Positions 1 to 10,400 of a stretch of 20,383 bases of DNA are shown one piece after another. Below the pieces are notes generated by a model. It ran no database searches and was not told the origin of the DNA. It worked only from the letters and a program-made list of their open reading frames with translations. Each line of letters starts with the position of its first letter. Position 1 is the first letter of the stretch. Source of the stretch: Protostelium mycophagum (Eukaryota; Evosea; Variosea; Protosteliida; Protosteliaceae); NCBI GenBank assembly GCA_002081555.1, contig KV920925.1, positions 1 to 20,383 of the forward strand. The letters are read 5' to 3'. Made by a program: the position numbers and the translations under genes.

Positions 1-1
1 T

Positions 2-127
2 CCCTAAACCCTAAAACCCTAAACCCTAAACCCCTAAAACCCTAAAACCCAAAACCCTAAAACCCTAAACCCCTAAAACCCTTAAAACCCTAAACCCTAA
101 ACCCTAAAACCCTAAACCCTAAACCCT
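2..127. repeat. Telomeric repeat tract (left chromosome end)
   Basis: About 17 tandem units of CCCTAAA, CCCTAAAA and CCCCTAAA(A), with a few degenerate ones, run from the first bases to about 127 and then stop abruptly. The C-rich strand reads 5'->3' from the window start, which is the orientation of a left chromosome terminus. On the G strand this is a mixture of TTTAGGG and TTTTAGGG. The unit heterogeneity suggests an imprecise telomerase or a slightly degenerated proximal tract. Confidence 0.93.
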
Positions 128-382
128 GAAATGGTTAAGTTTGGACCTATTTGAAATTTCTGCAGTCATAGAAAGCTCTAGAAAATTGCTGTTTCTGGAC
201 AACAAACCTAATAGAAAATAGAGATTAATAAGAGCCCTTCTATGAGGTCTCATTTAGCAGCACTGATGTGAAGGCTAGAAGAGACTTCTACATTAATGTA
301 AGTCCTTTATTTTTTCTGTACATGCATTTATTCATCAATAGGCTATTAGACTCAAGAAGTACAAACAAGATTATGGTTCCAT
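128..382. other. Subtelomeric spacer / 3' UTR of the F-box-ankyrin gene
   Basis: No open frame is supported here. On the minus strand, two AATAAA hexamers (327-332 and 306-311 on the plus strand as TTTATT) lie 51-77 nt past the stop codon of the F-box/ankyrin gene and are likely polyadenylation signals. The remaining ~175 bp up to the telomeric repeat is unique-looking AT-rich sequence. Confidence 0.6.
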
Positions 383-1944
383 TCATAAGAACATTTTTAT
401 AATCTCTGCATGTCCTTGAAATGATGCCAATCTCATTGCATCATTTTGGAAATCTGATATATTGATTCTTCTGTCTGCAAGCAACATTGTTATTATCTTG
501 ATGTGTTTGTTTCTTGATGCCATTTTGATTGCATCATATGATGGGTCTACCCTGCTATCTGCTAGCAGCATCTCTACTATCTCAATATGCCCATTCTTTG
601 ATGCCCTCCTTATTGCATAATTCTGTTTATATGATGGATCTACTCTGCTGTCTGCAAGTAATATCTTCACCATCTGTGTATATCCTTTCTTTGATGCTAT
701 ATTCATTGCCTCATTTTGACCTTTTAAATAGTGTACTCTATCATCTGCAATTAAGATTCTCACCACCTCTATATGTCCGTTATATGATGCCATCCTGACT
801 GCCATATTCTGTCTACTTAATGGATTCACTCTGTCATCGGCAAGTAACATCTTCACTATCTCTACATGTCCATTCTTTGATGCCAGAATTATTGACTCGT
901 TCTGTTTGTCTGATGGCAGAACTCTTCTGTTTGCAAGTAACATCCTCACTATTTCTGTATGTCCTCTCTCTGATGCCCATCTTATGATGTAGTTCTGTCT
1001 ATATGATGGGTGTATTCTACTATCTGCAGCTAATATCTTTACGAGCTGTGTATTCTCTCTCAGAATTGCTGTCCTTAATGCACAATTGTCTCTAGCTGAT
1101 GGGTTTATTCTACTATCTGCAAGTAACGCTGTTACTGTATTTATGTGCCCATTATATGATGCGGTTCTGACTGCCTCATCCTCTTTTGCTGATGGGTCTA
1201 CTCTGCTATCTGCAAGCAACATCTTCACTGTCTCTGTATGTCCGTTATATGATGCCATCCTTATTGCAAAATTCTGGTCAACTGATGGATCTACTCTGCT
1301 GTCTGCAAGTAACATCCTCACTATCTCTGTACGTCCAAAACATGATGCGTATTTGATTGGATAATTTTGACTGTCTGATGGGTCCACTCTATTGTCGGCA
1401 AGTAATATCCTTGCTATCTCTGTATGCCCAAACCATGATGCTGTATAAATGGCATCATTGTGATCACCTGATGGATCGATTCTGCTGTCTTGAAGTAACA
1501 ACCTCGCTATCTCTGTATGTCCATTCTTTAATGCCTTCCTCATTGCTAGGTTGCTATCTGCTGTAGGGTCCACATTGTGTCGTTGCAAAAGTTGAATGAA
1601 ATCCACACACATTATTTTGTAATGGTGAGGTGATAAAAAGACAACGTCAACTATCATTTGTGAGTGCACAATCAAATCAAATCTAAAAAACTGTAATATT
1701 CGGTTGGGCAACCAAAGGGTAATCTTTAATCTGGAGGAACACGACACTCACCTATATCTCTCCATCGTTTGCATACTCTCCTGAGCCTTACATAGGCAAT
1801 ATTCCTGGGTGTACTGTAATTGTAAATCTTCTGAAGATCCTCTCTCTCCTCTGAATCCTCTATCTCGCTGTAGATAACCATCTTCAATATCTCTCTTATC
1901 ACATCTTGGCTTGATGATATCAACCCAGTTTCCATTGTGTCCAT
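383..1944 (-). CDS. F-box and ankyrin-repeat protein, subtelomeric
   Basis: Two exons are proposed: 1944-1752 and 1650-383, with a 101-nt intron (GTGAGT donor, ATAG acceptor, phase 1), giving 486 residues. The start is fixed by an in-frame TAA about 11 codons upstream. Residues ~10-65 read as an F-box (VIREILK..., then RLRRVCKRWRDI). After a short linker come about 13 ankyrin units of 31 residues with the recurring cores DSRVDPS and NGHTEIV. Unit 12 is about three residues shorter than the rest. F-box proteins serve as substrate adaptors of SCF ubiquitin ligases through Skp1, and the ankyrin array would bind the target; this function is inferred from domains. Such F-box/ankyrin genes are often large families in amoebae, and the telomere-adjacent site fits a fast-changing subtelomeric family. 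The orthologue and target are unknown. Confidence 0.82.
386..1590 (-). repeat. 93-bp coding tandem repeat (ankyrin units)
   Basis: The second exon of the F-box/ankyrin gene is a tandem array of about 13 units of ~93 bp, each encoding helix-turn-helix plus a hairpin loop of the ankyrin type. DNA-level similarity between neighbouring units is visible, for example the repeated antisense word CTGCAAGTAACATC. This makes unequal crossover and copy-number change likely. Confidence 0.8.
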
Positions 1945-1951
1945 CTTGTTG

Positions 1952-2425
1952 ATGGATTGTTGCGAAATGCATTGTTACACACGAATTTCGTGATCTACGC
2001 TTATTACCGCAAATCGTAAGTAGAAAACGTGGTCGCACCAGAAAACGGGAGAGAAAGTTTTGGATTTCAGGGCACTTCCGGAAGATCGGCACAGAGCCAC
2101 CTTCAATGTCACGAGCAATCAGAGGAGTTGGAATGTTGCAGAAACTCATGTGAATTAATCTAATCACCTTCATTTTAATATGGGAGATCTGACGCGTCAT
2201 GGATCTGTGCCTCTGTGATTGTGCTCACTCCGGCCAGAGGATAGAAGAGTGGCTACTTCACTGAATCAATTAAAGAACCGGCAAGACCAGCGAAAAGTCC
2301 ACAAAATGATGGCCAGAAAGAAAAAAGGTGAAGTGGATAAAGGCTCGGTAACTGCCGCTAAACCAAGCAACGACACCTTTAATTTCAATTTCAAAAATGT
2401 TAAAAGATTCAAACCGTCAAAATAA
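1952..2425 (+). CDS. Small lysine/arginine-rich protein, unrecognised
   Basis: Proposed exons are 1952-1989, 2071-2149 and 2240-2425 (introns 81 and 90 nt; donors GTGATC and GTGAAT; acceptors TTTCAG and CAGAG), 100 residues. The 3' exon is the best supported part: it has a basic segment rich in K and R (RKVHKMMARKKKG) and ends in a basic tail (FKPSK) at TAA 2423-2425. The basic composition would suit a nucleolar or RNA-binding protein, but I recognise no domain. The 5' exon is weak. Its ATG lies only 7 nt from the divergent start of the F-box gene, and another donor (GTAAGT at 2016) opens a frame lacking ATG. The gene may therefore start elsewhere, or the two starts may be misassigned. Confidence 0.38.
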
Positions 2426-3025
2426 TTGTACATTACAACAAGCATCACGCCTAATCTCTTCAGCCGAAAGTCTGCTGTTGAATGTGCAGCATCGATCATT
2501 TGGTTGTACATGCAGATCAAATCTTGATTCATTTAACTTCTACTGTCTTGGCGAGGAACTCATGTTTCCAATTGAAAACCTCCTCGTTGTGAAAGAATAG
2601 AAGGTGAGTGAGTGAGCACCATAGGTCAATTTCACATTTCCTTCCCCAAAAAGGGCTTTTGCTTGGAGTGCCTATCCCTCTCCAAAGCTATCGGTACATT
2701 CAGTTCATGACACATCCATTACTGTACCCTCCATGTGATCAAAAAGAACAACAATTTTTTCTCTGCAACGCCGTCTCGTATAATATCATAGTATATATGG
2801 ACTATTCTTCGAGTGTAATTGTCCTGTTCAATAAAAGAGCTGCTGGTCTCTGAGCTTGTCAAGTTGTAGGGAACCAAAGAAAACGGAAAATATTTCACGG
2901 TAACAACCGCATTCAATCAACCCGAACCCACAGATCATCTTCATCCGAACTCCGTGCTCACCTCAGCCACAGACGTTCAAACATCAACTAGATTCTTTAT
3001 TTAATCAGAGCTATAGTACAGAAAA
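2426..3025. other. Unresolved intergenic stretch
   Basis: Several open frames of 60-90 codons exist on both strands (for example plus 2397-2600 and minus 2719-2916). None shows a recognisable domain, consistent splice phase or typical composition, so I annotate no gene. The stretch holds a near copy (2898-2909) of the dispersed 12-mer described under findings. It probably contains the 3' UTR of the gene upstream and the promoter of the kinase gene. Confidence 0.5.
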
Positions 3026-5128
<2,103 letters not shown>

Positions 5129-5181
5129 GATGCTGATGCGACGACTTTGCTGATGTCGACAGATAAAATCTTCAAATCCTG

Positions 5182-5187
5182 AATAAA
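5182..5187 (+). promoter_or_regulatory. Polyadenylation signal of the severin-like kinase gene
   Basis: AATAAA lies 54 nt past the stop codon. Fifteen bases further on sits a perfect 8-bp hairpin (5202-5220). Confidence 0.65.
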
Positions 5188-5201
5188 ATTGTCATTCTAA
5201 A

Positions 5202-5220
5202 AATGAGCACCTTGCTCATT
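5202..5220. other. Short perfect hairpin after the kinase gene
   Basis: AATGAGCA and TGCTCATT form a perfect 8-bp stem around a CCT loop. Its position just past the AATAAA signal suggests a role in 3'-end formation or termination, but this could be chance. Confidence 0.45.
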
Positions 5221-5364
5221 AATTCCCGCCAAAAGTCTCTTGAAAGAAATTTTGTGGTCGACAAGCCAAAGAAGATGTCGCTGTGTCTTGTTTCCCTTTT
5301 GCTGAGCGCTGAAACAATTCGGTGAAGTGAATCATTCTGTTCCCATTCCTAACATTCCTCCATC

Positions 5365-5919
5365 ATGAAGAACCAACCATTACCGTGTCGCATTGCACCT
5401 TATAATACTAGCATCAGAAATAGGTGAATACACTCGCAGGACTGTTCATCCACTCACATCTCAGATTTGTTTGTCTCGATTGTTGCCGCTATTGGAAATC
5501 ACCATATGATAGCTGTGAGACGACCTTTCACACTTCAAGATCTGACTTGATCAGATCACCCTTCTATGACCACTTACGACCGCACATTGACGGAACGCCC
5601 TGATTGTGCCCTCTGTCACAAGGTGGCACTTGTGGTTAATGAGACATTCCGAGCCCCAAAAGGAAAAGATGCAAAGGATTGGGCCGAGGCTTACCATTCC
5701 TGGAGTGATCACACTGTTTTTCCAATTCTTGAGAGTGCGACTGAAGAGGTGATGTGACGAGATTGGCATCGTGCACATCTTTTACAGGTTGATAATCAAG
5801 TAGAATCACTGCAAGAGAGGCTAAGACAGAAAAGAAAAGAAGAAGGCATATATAGAGGACGGAACCAGAATGATAAACAATCAGGTTGGCAGGGACAAAT
5901 GATCCAGAGAAACTCCTAA
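5365..5919 (+). CDS. Small zinc-ribbon protein, uncharacterised
   Basis: Exons 5365-5423, 5465-5514, 5555-5748 and 5788-5919 (introns of 39-41 nt, all phases consistent) give 144 residues. Two knuckles, FVCLDC (~21-26) and DCALCHK (~53-59), form a likely four-cysteine zinc ribbon. They are followed by NETFRAPKGKDAKDW, which resembles the FRAPK-x-D-x-x-W tail I recall from a family of small uncharacterised zinc-ribbon proteins. The C-terminus is a short charged helix (VESLQERLRQKRKEE) and a Gln/Asn-rich tail. The stop TAA overlaps an AATAAA hexamer (5919-5924), so the 3' UTR may be very short. Unspliced, the third exon would end after a few residues; splicing extends the helix, which supports the intron. 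Metal binding and function are inferred. Confidence 0.68.
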
Positions 5920-6013
5920 ATAAATCATTTTACGTTAAAGAGGACGAACAGTCACTTTTTAGAACCCCTAAAATTTAGTTCAGACGGGTGTACAGCTGAG
6001 AAAAAGGTGTGCA

Positions 6014-7044
6014 ATGATCAGGATTTCCCAAATTGCAATGTACGATACATCAGATCGAGCCAACGACATCTTAACTGGACTATTTTTCCCGCTGAAACAT
6101 GGTTTGAAATTTGAAAGATCTTGTTGTGAAACGGCTATATTGAAAATCAAAAACTGGAGCAAGGAAAAAATGTATATATTTCAAAAAAACCATTTGGGTG
6201 AGCGAGGAAGACAGTCTCTATCTTCACTGTTGTGCGGCTGGTCGAGAATACAGACGACCGACATCTTCAATGACCACTCTGAATGTTGCTCCCTTGATGA
6301 CATTCACATGAACGAATACTGCAGAGTTTGGTCACTACGTTAAAAATCTCGGTTATCAACGTGTTCATTACCGAGAATTGGGTGAATCCTGACCAAATTG
6401 CCCAATAATCTGATTTGGTAATATTGGTTGCTTTTTATCCATTTTTCAAGGCTTTTTGCCTGAAGATGGTTCATGTGTCAAATCCACACGGGACATTATC
6501 AATTTGGACACACCACCGAGAACTCCTGTTGTCCAAGCACTTCAAACGCGGCTCACCGACACTCTCTTATACTCAGCAAAACACCTCTTGCAAGTCTATA
6601 TATTGAAGGATATCCATGGTGGACTCTGTGATGCTGGTGTGCGGAATTCGGCATTACTACGTACTCTATAAATGAAATTTCATTCCAAATACAGATACGA
6701 AATTTCGAAGGGTGGGGAGTAGACTTAAGAGAAACCATTTCTAGAAGAGAGAACGGTGCAGAAGACAACACAGACGTACAACACGATAAAACACGTGTAC
6801 AGGCCATGTCCCAGGAGTTGCAGCAGATAATGAGGTGAATCATCTGCATTTTGAATGATCAACTGACAAGAGAAGGTCCTTTCCTTTGATGATGAATCCT
6901 CCCACCAATGAAGAATGGTACCAAAAATGCCTCGGACCCCACCTAACAACTGTAATGGAGAAAATGCCACAAAAGAACATTTTGGAACGATTTTTGGACG
7001 TCGACTTTTTCGAGGGCCAGGTCTACACCGTCGACTGCAGCTGA
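6014..7044 (+). CDS. Unrecognised protein, five exons
   Basis: Proposed exons are 6014-6197, 6325-6381, 6451-6638, 6695-6834 and about 6876-7044, giving ~245 residues. Donors are GTGAGC, GTGAAT, GTGCGG and GTGAAT. The junction between exons 3 and 4 is the least certain (GTGTGC or GTCTAT are alternatives), and the acceptor before exon 5 could be three bases earlier. The start is the first ATG after an in-frame TAA near 5967. The product begins MIRISQIAMYDTSDRAND. It contains a mostly helical middle (TPVVQALQTRLTDTLLYSAK) and ends after a segment with ILERFLDVDFF. No signal peptide, transmembrane helix or motif is recognised. Exon 2 carries a copy of the inverted CGGT...ACCG element described under findings. 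Confidence 0.55.
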
Positions 7045-7141
7045 GATAAAGGGCATGTGATATAGAAGAAGAAGCTCGCTGCCAGATGAAGTGGACAACT
7101 CACTCAGCATTAAATTGCCAGTTTTGAATGTATTTCCAAAA

Positions 7142-7309
7142 TCAATTATTCTTTGATTCTTCATGCTCCCTCTTTAGCTCTGCAACAAACTTCTCTGTTT
7201 CTGCCTGTTCCAATGTGAGACGCTTTCCCCTCTCCTTCGTATAACGATATGCATTGTAAACACAAAGTCCACCCGTTGTGATGGACAAAAGCATGAATGT
7301 GCGGTTCAT
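7142..7309 (-). CDS. Small single-pass membrane protein (55 residues)
   Basis: A single-exon frame begins MNRTFMLLSITTGGLCVYNA and continues with a charged, coiled-coil-like helix (KERGKRLTLEQAETEKFVAE, then KREHEESKNN), ending at TGA. The hydrophobic stretch at residues ~5-21 followed by a basic amphipathic helix resembles small mitochondrial inner-membrane assembly factors, but I cannot name the family. The gene is convergent with the five-exon gene (stop codons ~97 bp apart) and divergent from EXO84, sharing a 138-bp upstream region with it. Short length limits certainty; the composition contrast between its halves supports a real protein. Confidence 0.6.
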   Translation of the reverse strand: MNRTFMLLSITTGGLCVYNAYRYTKERGKRLTLEQAETEKFVAELKREHEESKNN

Positions 7310-7447
7310 CTGTTTCTATTTAGTCCTCTTTGCTGTGAATCTTCTTACTGTTGATGATGTTTGCGATTCAAATCACATCCACCCGATTTGCGAGTCTTTT
7401 ACAACGAGTCTCACGCGCGGCACCAACCTCGAAGAACGGCGGCTCAT
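7310..7447. promoter_or_regulatory. Shared divergent upstream region
   Basis: Only 138 bp separate the start codons of the 55-residue membrane protein (-) and EXO84 (+), so both promoters must lie here or overlap the genes. No clear TATA box is visible. The stretch also holds most of a short overlapping ORF (see findings). Confidence 0.45.
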
Positions 7448-10400
7448 ATGAGCTCTCTAAAGAGAGATTCCAGTGGCATAAATGGTCATAAGAGGACACC
7501 CAGTAATGTGAGTTCTGGAGGTCAAAAAACCACACAGAGTGGACAGAAGAGCACATCCAATGGACACAAACGATCGTCTAGCACTGCCAGCAGTAAATCT
7601 GGAATCAGATCATCCAGTTCATCGTCTAATTCGGCTTCTGTATATTTGAAGGAAGAATTTTCTTCATCCAACTTTGACGTCGACCGATGTGAGTGTCCTC
7701 TTTATTTTCTGCACACTTACCTATTCGATTTATTGTTCACATGATCTTACGAGTGCAGATGTACAGAGTGCCTATATCAATGCAGACGTCGAAAGAGTCA
7801 AAGACGTCATCAAAGTGATGACAGAGAGGAAGAATGAGGCGGCGAATGAACTAAAGACGAGCGTGTATCACAATTACCCAAAGTTCATCAGTGCTTCTAA
7901 AGAGATTTCTCGTGAGCCTCCATGCATCATTTTTCTCGCTGATCATTATCATCAGATCTCGAAGTGGAGCTGCTCGAGCTTAGAAATCTATTGACAGAAA
8001 ATAATTCAAAAATGAAAGGCTTGGCACAATATTCAGTGACAGTGTACACACCCACCCCTCCACCCCCAATCAAGCGCGTGACGTCATCTGACATCAGAGT
8101 TGACGTCTCGTGGCTGTTGGACCTGCCTGAGAATTTGGAAATCGCGATGTCATTGAGAGACTTTGAGACCGCTGTACAACTCATCGAACAAGTAGTTTTT
8201 TCATTTTAATATAATTGAAATACCTTCGAAAATTAATGTATAAAATATTATAAAAATAAACTTATATTTATAATCCCATTGTACATTGTGATCTTCGAAG
8301 AGAGTGCGGTAGTTACCGTGAAAAATGCGGTACGGAACCGAATTTGTTACCACCAAAGCATCCTCAAAAATGATCTGGTATGAAAATAAAAATCGCAGGT
8401 CAGTGTTGTCATGGACAGAAACATGGCGCTTGAGGTGACACTTTCACCATCTACAACGTTGTATTCTGACATAAACAGGTCCTAGCCGCCACTACAACCA
8501 GCATAAAAAACGATGTGGGCTCTCGCATGGAGAAGTTGATCGAGATCCTTCTGCGTGATCTGTCGAATGGAAATATACGATCTAGTGATTCGAGGAAGAT
8601 CATCAGATGGCTGTTGAGACTAGGTATGTCAGATAAAGCCAGAGAGGTCTATTTAGAAACTAGAAGTAAGCAGACGGAGCGCGAGATCAAGTGAGTTCTT
8701 TGGGTGATTTTTCGAAAAGTTTTTAAAAATGCATTTTTGAAATTTTTTTGTTGGAAAAAAAAATTATTTCGATATGACAGTTCTAAAAATAGACACATTA
8801 TGGTTGAGATAGTGCAGGAAGATGCAGTTAGAGGGAGATCTGGCACTGTACATAAGCGAGCTTGCCAGACTCGTTTTCTCTTCGTTAAACACGACATGTG
8901 ATGATTTCCGGGCTTCTTTCGATGACACCCAAATGTCATCTGGTGAGCTATTTATAGGATTTGTCATTGAGATATCATTGAACGTGCAGTACATGACAGA
9001 AAAATATTTTTAAATTCAAAAGATGCTTCTGAATTCTTCAGAATATATTGCTGTGCAATTCTTTTCATTCCTCTGAACATACCAGGATTTATTGTTTGGG
9101 CGATTGTAGAGCTCGAGAAATTCGGGACTATCTTCAGGAATCAAGTATTGAATAATAGTGACGATTATGCCACTATGGGAAAATGTCTGGAAATTGCCAT
9201 ATTACATTGTGCGCTGGTGAGTTTTCAGGGAAATTTCGGGTTTATATTTTGGACTTGGCGATTTGGATGTCCTCGGTGATAAAACTGCAAACGAAATCAT
9301 TTTTTCTTTGGAATTGATTATTTGGTATAGATTCGTGATTAACGTGATCATTACCACAAACTGTGACAATCTGTCCAAACTCATGATATCTTTATCACAA
9401 TACGTACCTTTTTCAACACGAAAATTCACTGAAATTTCAGTTGGAGAGCAAGGGAATTTCACTGTCTTTCGTGTTGAGGCAGATGTTTTATCCGGATCTG
9501 GTAGCAACCATTGTAGATTACCACCACAAAGTGACGTCAAACCTGTCAAACTTGATTGCAACGGAGAAGTGGGTCTCCACGAAATTCGAGGAGGTGAAGA
9601 ATAGCTCCAAGAAGGTATGGATTTGTTAGGTTAAAAGACATACAATCGGCTTCCGGGCAGACAAAATCAATTTTTTTAGACATGGTGAATGTGTAATGGA
9701 GCTATTGTTTGTCGTATCTTCCTTTGTATCGCGGCAGAGCCGCACCGAGATTTATTTTCCGTTGAATGAAAGATAATCTACAACGTAACGCTGCAGCGAC
9801 GTAAAGCTGTTCTGGCGAAAAATGACCAGAGCTGTAAAGCAATTTGACACAGATCCCATTTTTTAATTATTATTCAAATAATAAACGATAAATATAAAGA
9901 AATATTCTATTTTATTATATTTTGATATGGTTTTGCAAGAGTGAAACAAAAACACCCTTCGGGTTCGTTCATATCGACACAGTCTACCGCATCCCTTGTC
10001 GCACTGCGAAGTCAAGCGTGTCTGAGCGATGCCAGTACTAAGGTGGGAGACCACTTGGGAAGCCCTCGTGACGAACTCTTTTGAGCGGATGAGGTTTTTT
10101 TGGTGTTCAAAACCACGAATATTCACGGAAATTTCCTGAAATTTTCAGCCGCGGGTCGTGATGATGAAGCCAGGTTCCCAGGAACACATCGATTTCCTCG
10201 CATCACCTAAAAACAATTCTCCGCCGAAAAAACCCGCGGCACCCGAGACAAGAGTACATTTCCACCGTTTTAAAATTTTAAAATGACAGTTTTAGGATAG
10301 AAAAGTGAGTATTTCTGCTGCTAAAAATAGAAAAAAAGATGAGATATCTCAGCCTCTCCCCCCACCTGGTAATATCGACTCGTTGTAGATGGTCAATATC

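Noticed and set aside
2266-2916. Minus-strand ORFs opposite the small basic gene and in the spacer
   Set aside because: No domain, no consistent splice phase, and partly antisense to a better supported exon.
5279-5329. Signal-peptide-like start (MSLCLVSLLLSAETI) with a GTGAAG donor
   Set aside because: It cannot be joined in phase to the zinc-ribbon exons better than the ATG at 5365, which gives a continuous model.
7361-7447. N-terminal extension of EXO84 from a non-ATG codon
   Set aside because: The upstream in-frame segment has no ATG. The first ATG in frame is 7448, followed by the expected disordered N-terminus.
9725-9850. Structured stretch (GCGGCAGAGCCGC and CTGTTCTGG/CCAGAGCTG pairings) before the 5S gene, considered as a tRNA or snoRNA
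   Set aside because: No T-loop, anticodon arm or C/D or H/ACA boxes at proper spacing could be found.
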